This document shows, in pieces, positions 1-7,551 of a DNA stretch of 10,096 nt. The stretch's first letter is position 1. Every line of letters begins with the position of its first letter. The stretch is from CBFDBF01 sp050295355 (GTDB lineage Bacteria; Pseudomonadota; Gammaproteobacteria; Chromatiales; Chromatiaceae): positions 1 to 10,096 of the forward strand of contig JBNKPL010000084.1 of assembly GCA_050295355.1 (NCBI GenBank). Reading direction: 5' to 3'. Below the pieces are notes generated by a model, which worked only from the letters and a program-made list of their open reading frames with translations, did not search any database and was not told the origin of the DNA. A program made the position numbers and the translations under genes.

Positions 1-1
1 A

Positions 2-1222
2 CACGGGCAGCTGGAGACGGCCGCCGATCTCGCCGCCCTGCTGACGGAACGGGATATCCTCAAGCGGCGGCCGGGGGAGTTCCTGCCTGTGGACCTGGAA
101 CCGCGGCTGGATCTGCTGGCCCGGTTTCGCGCCCGGGGCGCGGAGGGCGTGGCCCGGCTGGGAGCCGACCCCGGGGGGTGCAGGCGGATCGTCCAGGCCA
201 GCACACAGTGGCAGCGCCAGGCGGGCGGCGAAGAAATCGATGGCGAAGCCCCGCTATCCGCGGGCGGGCTGCTGGCCGGCGCCTACCCGGACCGTATTGC
301 CCAGTACCGGGGCGGGCGGGGTGGCTACCGGCTCAGTTCCGGCCGCGGCGCCCGGTTGCCGGAAGGGGATCTGCTGGATGGGGCCGACTATCTTGTGGCC
401 GCCCATCTGGACGCGGGCCATAAAGAGGGGCGTGTCTATCTGGCGGCGGCCATAGGGTTGGAGGAGCTGCGCGAGGTGCAGGGAGAGCGCATCCGATGGG
501 TCTCGGAAGTGCGCTGGGACCCGGCCAGCGGCGCCGTGGAGACCCGCGAGGAGGAACGGCTGGGCGCGCTGGTGCTGAGCCAGCGTCCTGCCGCGGCAGT
601 GGACCCGGAAGCGGTGCGCGCCGCCCTGCTGGAGGGTGTCCGCGAGATGGGGCTGGAGTGCCTGCCCTGGAGCGACGCCGCCCGGGAGTGGCAGGCGAGG
701 GTAGAGTCCCTGCGCGGCTGGCAGCCCGAGGCGGGGTGGCCCGATCTGTCGGATGCGGCTTTATTGCAAGAGCTGGAGGGTTGGCTCGGCCCCTGGCTGG
801 AGGGTATGAGCCGCAAGGGACACCTTAAAAGGCTGGATATGCTCGCTATCCTGAAGAGCTGCCTGGAGTGGGAGCGGCTGCAAAAAATGGAAGAACTGGC
901 GCCGACCCATATCCGGGTACCCAGCGGATCAAATAAACGGTTGCAGTACACGCCGGGCGAACCGCCGGTACTGGCGGTAAAGCTGCAGGAGATGTTTGGC
1001 CTCACTGAAACACCAAGGGTGTGTGGCGGAACCGTGCCCGTTATGTTGCATCTGCTCTCTCCCGCGCAACGTCCCATCCAGGTCACCCGGGATCTGGCTG
1101 GATTTTGGGAGCGCACCTATGCGGAGGTGAAGAAGGAGTTGAAGGGACGCTATCCGAAACACTACTGGCCGGATGATCCCATGGCGGCGCAACCTACGTC
1201 ACGGGTAAGACCGAAGGGATAG
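2..1222 (+). CDS. hrpB: ATP-dependent RNA helicase HrpB, C-terminal half (5' end outside window)
   Basis: The frame is open from base 2 to a TAG at 1220-1222, giving 406 residues, about half of a typical HrpB (roughly 800 residues). The DEAH helicase core lies to the left of the window, so no Walker motifs are visible. What remains is the helicase-associated region followed by the HrpB-specific C-terminal domain. The ending is diagnostic: PSGSNKRLQY, PPVLAVKLQEMFG, LLSPAQRPIQVTRDL, FWERTYAEVKKELKGRYPKH and WPDDP are family signatures that I recognise from E. coli HrpB. HrpB is a DExH-box protein of poorly defined role and is generally dispensable. The GTG at 89 is internal and not a real start, because clear homology-like sequence continues upstream of it. 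The stretch to about base 800 is visibly richer in G+C than the rest of the window. The identification is secure; the boundary is partial. Confidence 0.95.
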   Translation, partial: HGQLETAADLAALLTERDILKRRPGEFLPVDLEPRLDLLARFRARGAEGVARLGADPGGCRRIVQASTQWQRQAGGEEIDGEAPLSAGGLLAGAYPDRIAQYRGGRGGYRLSSGRGARLPEGDLLDGADYLVAAHLDAGHKEGRVYLAAAIGLEELREVQGERIRWVSEVRWDPASGAVETREEERLGALVLSQRPAAAVDPEAVRAALLEGVREMGLECLPWSDAAREWQARVESLRGWQPEAGWPDLSDAALLQELEGWLGPWLEGMSRKGHLKRLDMLAILKSCLEWERLQKMEELAPTHIRVPSGSNKRLQYTPGEPPVLAVKLQEMFGLTETPRVCGGTVPVMLHLLSPAQRPIQVTRDLAGFWERTYAEVKKELKGRYPKHYWPDDPMAAQPTSRVRPKG

Positions 1223-1224
1223 AA

Positions 1225-1244
1225 AATGCGTTATATGACGCATT
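1225..1244 (+). terminator. Small hairpin just after hrpB, possible weak terminator
   Basis: A perfect 7-bp inverted repeat, AATGCGT / ACGCATT with a 6-base loop, starts 2 bases after the hrpB stop codon. It is followed by a broken T-rich stretch (GTTGTGTT) rather than a clean U-run, and the stem is short. It may be a weak intrinsic terminator or a 3'-end stabilising structure; a chance repeat is not excluded. Confidence 0.3.
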
Positions 1245-1274
1245 GTTGTGTTAATTCCCGTTGTTTTTAAGGTG

Positions 1275-1305
1275 CTGACGTCGATTTTGTTAGGGTATTG
1301 ATAAT
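1275..1305 (+). promoter_or_regulatory. Candidate sigma-70-type promoter for the sco-PCuAC unit
   Basis: GATAAT at 1300-1305 is a good -10 match, and CTGACG at 1275-1280 is a moderate -35 match. The 19-base spacer is longer than ideal. The site lies in the AT-richer gap between hrpB and the sco start at 1383, where a promoter would be expected. It was found by eye only, and no operator or known regulator site was recognised. Confidence 0.2.
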
Positions 1306-1382
1306 AGTGGTTGCCGCTCCGCGTTCTGTCCGTTAGGGTTGGCGCTGGTTCATTTTGTAGCCGCCGGGTTATTTGCTTCTTG

Positions 1383-2003
1383 ATGATTAAAAAAGCACTG
1401 TTTTCGGTTTTTGCACTGTTGCTGGCGTTGTCGCTTTGGATCCTCATCGGCTGGGATCCGGCCGCGCAATCCGACCACTCTCAACTGGCGGTGGAGATTG
1501 CCGATGCGCCTCAGGGCGGGGACTTTACTTTGCAGTCGGCCCATGGGCCGCTCTCTCTTGAATCCCTGCGCGGCAAGGTGGTGTTGCTCTATTTTGGCTA
1601 TACCCGGTGCCCCGATATCTGTCCTACTTCATTGGCGTTGATGTCTCAGGGTTTCTCGAAGATGGAACTCCATGAACTGGAACAGGTGCAGGGGGTGTTT
1701 GTCAGTGTGGATCCGGAACGGGATACGCTGGGGCACCTGAATGCCTACGGCCGCTATTTTCATGACCACATCCAGGGCGTTACCGGGACACCGGAAGAGG
1801 TGGCGAAAGTGGCCCGCATGTACGGGGCCGCTTACCGCAAGGTGGAGAGTGACTCCGCCATGGGCTATATCGTGGATCACAGCGCCTATACCTATGTGAT
1901 CGACCGGGAGGGACGGTTACGCGGCTCCCTGCCGCACGGAACCATGCCAGATGTAATTGTTCAAAGCGTACGGGATCTGTTGCGCCCAAAACCGGACAGG
2001 TAA
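1383..2003 (+). CDS. SCO1/SenC (PrrC) family copper-binding thioredoxin-fold protein, CuA assembly
   Basis: 206 residues. Sco proteins are membrane-anchored thioredoxin-fold proteins facing the periplasm; they bind copper and/or act as thiol reductants in building the CuA centre of cytochrome c oxidase. An N-terminal membrane anchor (about residues 5-23) is followed by the Sco domain. The CxxxC copper motif is C76-P-D-I-C80 within FGYTRCPDICP, and the third copper ligand is H166 in DHSAYTYVID. The SVDPERDT motif (108-115) is also typical. I chose the ATG at 1383 because the anchor follows it directly; a TTG at 1311 in the same frame would add 24 residues without an anchor-like character. No clear Shine-Dalgarno precedes the ATG, so the start is less certain than the identity. 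The PCuAC gene begins 87 bases downstream, and this partnership is common for Sco. Confidence 0.93.
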   Translation: MIKKALFSVFALLLALSLWILIGWDPAAQSDHSQLAVEIADAPQGGDFTLQSAHGPLSLESLRGKVVLLYFGYTRCPDICPTSLALMSQGFSKMELHELEQVQGVFVSVDPERDTLGHLNAYGRYFHDHIQGVTGTPEEVAKVARMYGAAYRKVESDSAMGYIVDHSAYTYVIDREGRLRGSLPHGTMPDVIVQSVRDLLRPKPDR

Positions 2004-2090
2004 CCGACGTAATGCAAATGATCAACGAACTTGTGCCGCTGCTGAGTGGCGTAATTATGACCAACAATACTAAGTAAGGAGAAAATACTC

Positions 2091-2576
2091 ATGAGGAATG
2101 TAGTACGTTCAGTTATGGCGATTGCCGCATTTGTAACTTGTTCGGCCGCGCTAGCGGGCAGCGATATCATGGTCAGCGATCCCTATGTGCGCGCGGTGCC
2201 GCCGGGTCAGCCGAACAGCGGCGCTTTCATGACGTTGATGAACAATGGCGGCGAGGCGCGTTCCCTGGTGGAGGCCAGGAGCCCGGCCGCCAAGGTAGTG
2301 GAGCTGCATACCCACACCATGGAAGACGGCGTGATGAAAATGCGTCGCATCGACAAGATTGATGTTCCCGCCCAGGGCAGCACCGTGCTTGAGCCGGGCG
2401 GTCTGCATGTAATGCTGATCGGTCTGACGCAGGATCTTAATGTTGGCGACAAGGTATCCTTTACCCTGGTGTTCTCCAATGGCGAAGAACAGCAGGTGGA
2501 GGCGCCGGTACGCAAGATTGAGATGATGCAGATGAATCATGCTATGCCTATGAAACACGACATGTCTGGGCAATAA
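2091..2576 (+). CDS. Periplasmic copper chaperone PCuAC (DUF461 family)
   Basis: 161 residues. PCuAC proteins carry Cu(I) in the periplasm and pass it to Sco and/or the CuA site of cytochrome c oxidase. A Sec signal peptide is visible (MRNVVRSVMAIAAFVTCSAALAG, hydrophobic core about 8-22, likely cleavage after ALA or ALAG). The Cu(I) motif H-X10-M-X21-H-X-M is matched exactly: H73, M84, H106 and M108, with LHTHTMEDGVMKM and GGLHVMLIG around them. The C-terminal tail (145-161) is an extra Met/His-rich segment with M145, M146, M148, H150, M152, M154, H156 and M158, which could be a second copper site. A strong AAGGAG at 2076-2081 lies 9 bases before the ATG and fixes the start. The gene lies downstream of sco on the same strand, probably as one transcript ending at 2598-2640. 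Confidence 0.94.
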   Translation: MRNVVRSVMAIAAFVTCSAALAGSDIMVSDPYVRAVPPGQPNSGAFMTLMNNGGEARSLVEARSPAAKVVELHTHTMEDGVMKMRRIDKIDVPAQGSTVLEPGGLHVMLIGLTQDLNVGDKVSFTLVFSNGEEQQVEAPVRKIEMMQMNHAMPMKHDMSGQ

Positions 2577-2597
2577 AGCCGGTACATTCTGCCGCGC

Positions 2598-2640
2598 AAA
2601 GAACGGCCGTTCTCCGCATGGGAGACGGCCGTTCTTTTTT
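2598..2640 (+). terminator. Strong intrinsic terminator between convergent genes
   Basis: The left arm (2599-2615) and right arm (2621-2636) pair over 16 bp with a single bulged T, around a 5-base loop (GCATG). The arm cores GAACGGCCGT / ACGGCCGTTC are GC-rich. Six T residues follow at 2635-2640, so it is a canonical rho-independent terminator for the PCuAC gene, 22 bases past its stop. On the - strand the hairpin immediately follows the TAA (2641-2639) of the GGDEF-EAL gene, but the U-run on that side (TTCTTTGCG) is weak. It may act in both directions, less efficiently on -. Confidence 0.9.
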
Positions 2641-5600
2641 ACTTGTCGGCAGGCAGCCCCTGGCGGAGGATGTTCGGAATTTCGGATGCCTCCACAGGGC
2701 GGCTGAAGAGATAACCCTGTCCTTCGTTACATCCTCTTTCACGCAGCCACTGTAGCTGCTCCTGGTTTTCGATCCCTTCCGCCACTACATCCATGCCAAG
2801 GCTGTGGCCAAGCGTGATGATGGAATTGGCAATGCTCTGGTCATTGGCCCTGTCAAGCACACCGCGTATGAATGAGCGGTCAATCTTTAGGCGGTCAAAA
2901 CGAAAGTTCTTGAGATAACTCAGGGAGGAGAAGCCGGTGCCGAAATCATCCAGCGCCAAATGAACGCCCAGCTTGTCCAGGCGGCCGAATATTTTGCCCG
3001 CATTCTCCGTGTCGTGCATGAACACCGCTTCCGTCACTTCAAGTTCCAGAAGTTCCGGTGCAAGCCCGGTGGTCCTTAACGCATCTTCAACCAGATCCGG
3101 TAGATTACTGCGGCTGATCTGGACGGGCGAGATGTTGATCGCCATGCGCTGGAGTTCCAGTCCCTCCTGCAGCCAGTGTTGCATCTGCCGGCAGGCGCTG
3201 TATAGCACCCACTCACCAATGGGAATAATTAGCCCCGTTTCCTCCGCCAGCGGAATGAAATCTCCCGGCAGGACAAATCCGTTTCCCGGCCGGTCCCAGC
3301 GGATCAGGGCCTCTACGCCCATGATTTTGTTCTGCGCCAGATTGATCTGGGGCTGGTAATAGAGCTCCAGTTCGCCATGCGCCAGGGCGTCGCGCAATGC
3401 CTGTTCCATATCCACCCGTTTCTCGGCCTGGCGGGTGATGTCTTCGGTATAGAACCAGAATTGATTGCGGCCATACTCCTTGGCGCGGTACATGGCGGCG
3501 TCGGCATTACGGACCAATTCGGTCGCGTCACGGCTGTCGTCCGGATAAATGCTGATGCCCAGACTGGCGGTGACGATCAGTTCCCTTCCGGCCACATGGA
3601 AGGGAGTTGTAAATGCCGCTAGTACCTTGCGCGCGCCTGAAAGTACGCTGCTGGTGTTTACAAAGTCTTCCAGCAGCAGAATAAATTCATCTCCCCCTTG
3701 CCGGGAGATGGTGTCTACTTCACGCAGGGTATTTTGCAATCGCCGGGAGACCTCCAGTAAAAGTTCGTCGCCCGTGGGGTGTCCCATACTGTCATTGATT
3801 ACCTTGAACCGATCCAGGTCCAGGAACATGACGGCAACGCCAGTGTTGTTGCGGCTTGCCCGGTCAATGGCGTGCTGCATACGGTCATTGAGTAGAAGCC
3901 GGTTGGGAAGACCGGTCAGGGGGTCATGGTGGGCCAGGAAATCCAGTTGCTCCTGGGTCTCCTTGATAGGCGATATATCGGAGAAAACCGAAACATAGTG
4001 CGTTGCTTCTCCGTTTTCGTCATGTACGGTACTGATGGTTTCCCATAAGGGAAATAGTTCGCCATTTTTTCTTCGGTTCCAGATTTCGCCGCGCCAGGTT
4101 CCGAGGCGCAGGATGGTTTGCCACATCGCTGTATAGAAGTCTGCGTCATGGCGCCCGGATTGAAATAAACTGGGATTGTTGCCGATCACTTCCTCTTTTG
4201 AAAATCCGGTGATTGCTGTAAATGCCTTATTTACGTCCAGAATGGTTCCCGTCAGGTCAGTGATGATGATGCCTTCGCTGGTGCTGTCGAATACCTTGGC
4301 CCACTGTCTGATTTTCTCTTCCGACTGTTTTTTTTCGGTAATGTCTTCCGAGACCCCCAGTAGATAGCGCGCTTGTCCCTGGGTATTCAGAATCGGTGCC
4401 TTTCGGGTATGCAGGATGCGCCGCCCCTCATGGGTGTCGATATACTCCTCTCCGATGTCAGTCGTCATGCCGCTGGATAAAACTTCGCGGTCTTTTTGGG
4501 TAAAAAAGTCCGCCTGCTCTTTGGGAAAGAAGTCGTGATCGTTGTGGCCGATCAGCTCTTCTCTTGATTTGCCAAGCAACTGCTCTCCGGCCCGGTTGAG
4601 CCTGATGAAGCGTAGTGTTTTTGCGTCTTTCACGAACAGCATCATGGGGATATGTTCGATCAGTGTGTTGAGGTCGTTTTCCCGCTCGCGTATGCCGTCG
4701 GCCATTTGGGTGAGGGCCTGGGCTAGTTCTCCCAGTTCGTCTTTCGATGTGACCGTAACAGGGGTTTCGTAGTCGCCGCCCCTTAGCCGCTCTACTCCCG
4801 TCATCAACTGTTCCAGCGGTCGATTGATTAAGCGTTGCAACAGAATGATGCCGAGCGGTATTACGATAAGGGAGGTAATCAGGATCGCGACAACAACAGC
4901 CCAGCGGGTTGTTTTGCTGGCAATCAGGTAGGCGCTCATAGGATACATGGAGATCAGATGCACATGTTGATCCTGGTTGAGGCGCATATACCTTGCTCCG
5001 ATGAAGCCTTGTCCGGTCTCGAAATAGATAATGCCCTCCTTTTCATTGGAGTGCAGGAGGTCTGTTTGCTCCTGATTAAGTTGGCTGATACCCGGGCTGG
5101 CGATCAATACCTGCATGGAGTCGTCGATAATGCCAAAAGAGGTGGGTGGCGAGGTAGAGGAGCGGATGAAATCGCTGTCCAGCCGATTCACCAATACCAG
5201 TTGTCCGATGGGTTCCTGCTTGCCGCCAAAGAGACGGCGCAATACGGGCTGCTGATTTTCGGCCAGCAACATGCGGTTGATGTTGTGATAGTCAATGCCG
5301 TATGTATCCTGGCGATGCTGCGCCATGCGGGCGGTGACCATGCCGATGATGGATTGTTTCTGCGCATCTCCAAGTACATGATTGTTCATGAGTGCGAAGG
5401 TCTGCTCGCCGTCTGCATAAGTCGCAAATCCCCTGATGTGGATTTCTTCGTGTTGCATGGCGAAAGCAACCAATTCTCCGCTGTCGCTATACAGGAAGGC
5501 CTCGTCTCCGGAACCTGCCCTGATAACGCTGAGCAGTTTGTTGCTGAGTGAGCTCTTCTGTTCATCAAAAAGAACGGCATTGTAATTAGCGGGATCTTGA

Positions 5601-5857
5601 TAGCGGCTGATCAGGCTCAGGGAGGCGATGATTCTCTCGTCTTCGGTAATGGCTTTTGCTTCAGACACAAGCCGCAGTGTGATGTGTTGAATGTCGTCAT
5701 TCAGCCGGTCAAAGCCGGCCTGAATTTCCCTGCTGGCTGTGTCGCGGTGGTAGCTGAGCAGGCTGCTGTTGATCAGGTATCCGACGCCGAGTACGGACAG
5801 TGCTATGATCAGTGCCGTGAAGGTCAGAAGTTTGCTGCGGATAGAAAACGCTTTCAT
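2639..5857 (-). CDS. Membrane sensor diguanylate cyclase/phosphodiesterase (periplasmic sensor-HAMP-PAS-PAS-GGDEF-EAL)
   Basis: 1072 residues. Order: membrane segment about 8-30; periplasmic sensor region about 31-316 (dCache/CHASE4-like by length and position, family not certain); second membrane segment about 318-340; HAMP about 342-394; PAS with PAC about 395-508; second PAS/PAC about 518-630; GGDEF about 635-800; EAL about 815-1065. The cyclase signature is GGDEF at 721-725, and the product-inhibition I-site RxxD is intact (R712-E-V-D715, five residues before GGDEF). The EAL catalytic set also looks intact: E849-A-L, N908, E940, DDFGTG (970-975), K991 and E1027. Both c-di-GMP synthesis and hydrolysis are therefore possible, although in such tandems GGDEF may serve as a GTP-sensing regulator. 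The start ATG at 5857 shares its A with the TGA of the upstream binding-protein gene (TGATG), so translation is probably coupled; no strong Shine-Dalgarno is seen. That coupling suggests that the binding protein is its periplasmic input. Confidence 0.95.
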   Translation of the reverse strand: MKAFSIRSKLLTFTALIIALSVLGVGYLINSSLLSYHRDTASREIQAGFDRLNDDIQHITLRLVSEAKAITEDERIIASLSLISRYQDPANYNAVLFDEQKSSLSNKLLSVIRAGSGDEAFLYSDSGELVAFAMQHEEIHIRGFATYADGEQTFALMNNHVLGDAQKQSIIGMVTARMAQHRQDTYGIDYHNINRMLLAENQQPVLRRLFGGKQEPIGQLVLVNRLDSDFIRSSTSPPTSFGIIDDSMQVLIASPGISQLNQEQTDLLHSNEKEGIIYFETGQGFIGARYMRLNQDQHVHLISMYPMSAYLIASKTTRWAVVVAILITSLIVIPLGIILLQRLINRPLEQLMTGVERLRGGDYETPVTVTSKDELGELAQALTQMADGIRERENDLNTLIEHIPMMLFVKDAKTLRFIRLNRAGEQLLGKSREELIGHNDHDFFPKEQADFFTQKDREVLSSGMTTDIGEEYIDTHEGRRILHTRKAPILNTQGQARYLLGVSEDITEKKQSEEKIRQWAKVFDSTSEGIIITDLTGTILDVNKAFTAITGFSKEEVIGNNPSLFQSGRHDADFYTAMWQTILRLGTWRGEIWNRRKNGELFPLWETISTVHDENGEATHYVSVFSDISPIKETQEQLDFLAHHDPLTGLPNRLLLNDRMQHAIDRASRNNTGVAVMFLDLDRFKVINDSMGHPTGDELLLEVSRRLQNTLREVDTISRQGGDEFILLLEDFVNTSSVLSGARKVLAAFTTPFHVAGRELIVTASLGISIYPDDSRDATELVRNADAAMYRAKEYGRNQFWFYTEDITRQAEKRVDMEQALRDALAHGELELYYQPQINLAQNKIMGVEALIRWDRPGNGFVLPGDFIPLAEETGLIIPIGEWVLYSACRQMQHWLQEGLELQRMAINISPVQISRSNLPDLVEDALRTTGLAPELLELEVTEAVFMHDTENAGKIFGRLDKLGVHLALDDFGTGFSSLSYLKNFRFDRLKIDRSFIRGVLDRANDQSIANSIITLGHSLGMDVVAEGIENQEQLQWLRERGCNEGQGYLFSRPVEASEIPNILRQGLPADK

Positions 5858-6789
5858 CAGAAAATCGATTCCACGCGGTCGACGTTATCGCGGGAGACGC
5901 GGATGGACTGGAGAATGATCTCCTTGCGGACCGGTTCGCCGTTGAGAATCCTGACCGCGGTTTGGGCGCCTTCCGTGCCGCCGGTGGGGTAGGTGAAGCT
6001 GACGGCCTGTTCGCCCCGGCGAATGGCCTGCCGCGCCTCACTGATGTAATCGATACCGACGATAGGGATGGCGCCCGGTTCTATACCGTGGTGGTGCAGG
6101 GCCATACGCGCACCCGCCGCCATACTGTCACTCTGGGCATAGATGGCGTCAAAGCGTTCGCCCTGCAGCAACAGGGATTCCAGCGCCAGAATAGCGTCCC
6201 CCCGTAAATAATTGGCCACCCGGCGGGTTATCCGAATCTCCGGATACAAACGCATGACTTCGAGAAAACTTTCACTGCGCTGAATAGCGGTGGTTGCCGT
6301 GGGGATGCCCTCCAGCATCAGGATATGTCCCCGGCCCTTGAGCTTTTTCGCCAGGTATTTACCGGCAGCCTGGCCGATTTTTGCATCTTCGGGATGAATA
6401 TAGGTGGTGTAACTTTCTCCTTCTACGGTCCGGGTCAAGAGAATCACCGGTATTCCTTGTTCGTACACCTTGCGAATCACCGGGGCAAGGGCGATTTTGT
6501 CGCGTGGGCTGGTGATCAGCAGATCCACTCCCTTGGCCGCAAGATCTTCGATATGTTTCGCCTGCAGTGCGGTGTCGCCCAGGCCGTCAGTGTAGATAAA
6601 ACGGATATGCGGGTGTTTTTCGAGTTCTTTTTTTACATCCATCACCTGGGCTTTGCGCCAATCGTTCGCCAGGGTGTCTTGAGCGAATCCAACAAGAAAC
6701 TGTTTTTCGGCGCCGGCCGAAGCGGAGCAGAAAAAGAGCACGACAAGCACAATAAAAGCGAATGCTCCATCGTATAGGGATTTGGTCAA
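5857..6789 (-). CDS. Periplasmic substrate-binding protein of the sugar-binding/LacI-like type (Peripla_BP_4), probable sensor partner
   Basis: 310 residues from the chosen TTG. A signal peptide (TKSLYDG then FAFIVLVVLFF, likely cleavage after SAGA, before EKQF) precedes a type I periplasmic binding fold. Family features include FLVGFAQDTLANDWRKAQ at the start of the mature protein, KGVDLLITSP, GIPVILLTR, HPEDAKIGQAAGKYL, RSESFLEVMRLYP, DAIYAQSDSMAAGA and IPIVGIDY. Ligand unknown: the fold suggests a sugar or another small polar molecule. No ABC permease or ATPase is adjacent, and the TGA overlaps the ATG of the GGDEF-EAL gene by one base, which points to signalling rather than uptake (compare LuxP-LuxQ, TorT-TorS, NspS-MbaA). 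Start: AGGAG at 6796-6800 lies 6 bases before TTG 6789 but touches ATG 6795, so TTG is favoured; the ATG, or a TTG at 6840, would lengthen the protein by 2 or 17 residues. Confidence 0.88.
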   Translation of the reverse strand: MTKSLYDGAFAFIVLVVLFFCSASAGAEKQFLVGFAQDTLANDWRKAQVMDVKKELEKHPHIRFIYTDGLGDTALQAKHIEDLAAKGVDLLITSPRDKIALAPVIRKVYEQGIPVILLTRTVEGESYTTYIHPEDAKIGQAAGKYLAKKLKGRGHILMLEGIPTATTAIQRSESFLEVMRLYPEIRITRRVANYLRGDAILALESLLLQGERFDAIYAQSDSMAAGARMALHHHGIEPGAIPIVGIDYISEARQAIRRGEQAVSFTYPTGGTEGAQTAVRILNGEPVRKEIILQSIRVSRDNVDRVESIF

Positions 6790-6795
6790 AATCAT

Positions 6796-6800
6796 CTCCT
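6796..6800 (-). promoter_or_regulatory. Shine-Dalgarno AGGAG deciding the start of the binding-protein gene
   Basis: On the - strand this reads AGGAG-ATG-ATT-TTG. The motif abuts the ATG (spacing 0, too close to work normally) but is 6 bases from the TTG at 6789, which is ideal. The rest of the 6801-6927 gap before mobA holds only short inverted repeats (for example AGCTCCCA at 6884-6891 with TGGGAGCT at 6933-6940, and GGTGG/CCACC at 6895-6912) with no U-run, so no convincing terminator or promoter. Confidence 0.55.
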
Positions 6801-6927
6801 GGCAAGGATGGTTATTCTTATGGGCCGCATGATTGAACAATCCGGCTAACTACCCAGATATCGGCCAGAGCTAGTCTAACTTGAGCTCCCATTGGGTGGA
6901 TGCTTACCCACCGGAAGAGGTTTATTC

Positions 6928-7551
6928 TTAGTTGGGAGCTAGGGAGGCAGCCAAAAGCGTCTGCTCGGCCTGAGCACGCTGTTGCGGAGTGTTGATATTG
7001 GCGAAACACTCGGGGCAGTCTGAAAAATCGGCCACCGCAACCTGCTGGCTTTCCAGCCAGAGATTCAGTTTTCGGTCGCCTTTATCCAGAAACCGCCGGA
7101 TTCCCGGCGCCAGTGAGTGGTGAAAAAGTCCGAACAAAGGCTGTAGCCGGGCGCCGTCGTGGGGTATGCAGATGGTGGCCTTTGATTCCATCATTTGCCG
7201 ATGTAGTCGTGGAACAAGATCGGAAGCCAGGAAGGGACCATCGCAGGGAGCGACCTGTAGCCACTCCCTGGAAGCTCCTTGCAGGGCCGCCAGGATTCCC
7301 GCCAGTGGGCCTTGCCAGTCAGAGTTGAGGTCCGGAATGACGGGAAACCCCAAGCCGCGATATGCATCCAGATCCTGATTGGCGTTGATCAGCAGTTCGC
7401 CCACCTGGGGACGGAGTGCGTCGATCACGTACTGGATCATGGGTTTGCCGGCCAGGGGGATGAGTGCCTTGCCTCCATCGCCCATGCGGCTGGCCCGGCC
7501 GCCGGCGATAATGACGCCGCTAACCGTTTCGGCAGGCATCCGTGAAGACAC
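6928..7551 (-). CDS. mobA: Molybdenum cofactor guanylyltransferase MobA
   Basis: 207 residues from the chosen GTG (E. coli MobA has 194). MobA transfers GMP from GTP to molybdopterin-bound Mo to make the MGD cofactor of DMSO-reductase-family enzymes such as nitrate reductase or formate dehydrogenase; it is cytoplasmic. The nucleotide-binding signature GVIIAGGRASRMGDGGK spans residues 12-28. Further family motifs are D74 with QGPLAG (80-85), the metal-binding PCDGP at 102-106 with D104, ARLQPLFGLF, and the C-terminal FANINTP (183-189). Start: GTG at 7551 overlaps the TAG of the radical SAM gene by one base (TAGTG) and has AGGA 7 bases upstream. ATG at 7539 (203 residues) has no visible Shine-Dalgarno but is also plausible. 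Mo-enzyme genes are not in the window. Co-translation with the radical SAM gene is the notable context. Confidence 0.93.
   Translation of the reverse strand: MSSRMPAETVSGVIIAGGRASRMGDGGKALIPLAGKPMIQYVIDALRPQVGELLINANQDLDAYRGLGFPVIPDLNSDWQGPLAGILAALQGASREWLQVAPCDGPFLASDLVPRLHRQMMESKATICIPHDGARLQPLFGLFHHSLAPGIRRFLDKGDRKLNLWLESQQVAVADFSDCPECFANINTPQQRAQAEQTLLAASLAPN

Noticed and set aside
436..1116. A 226-codon - strand frame inside hrpB
   Set aside because: The opposite strand encodes the unmistakable HrpB C-terminal domain; the antisense frame is low-complexity (Ser/Arg-rich), as expected from GC-rich shadow sequence.
1311..1382. TTG at 1311 as an upstream start for the sco gene
   Set aside because: It would put 24 residues ahead of the membrane anchor, overlaps the candidate promoter region, and has no Shine-Dalgarno.
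4835..5551. A 238-codon open frame on the + strand opposite the GGDEF-EAL gene
   Set aside because: It lies wholly antisense to the clearly coding periplasmic sensor region, has no recognisable domain, and is a typical shadow of a GC-rich gene.
6812..6840. TTGTTC-N17-GAATAA as a promoter for the binding-protein gene
   Set aside because: The -10 box is poor and the implied start site would fall only a few bases before the Shine-Dalgarno at 6796-6800; not strong enough to annotate.
6884..6940. Nested inverted repeats between mobA and the binding-protein gene, considered as a terminator
   Set aside because: The stems are only 5 and 8 bp, the larger encloses 41 bases and runs into mobA, and there is no U-run on the - strand.
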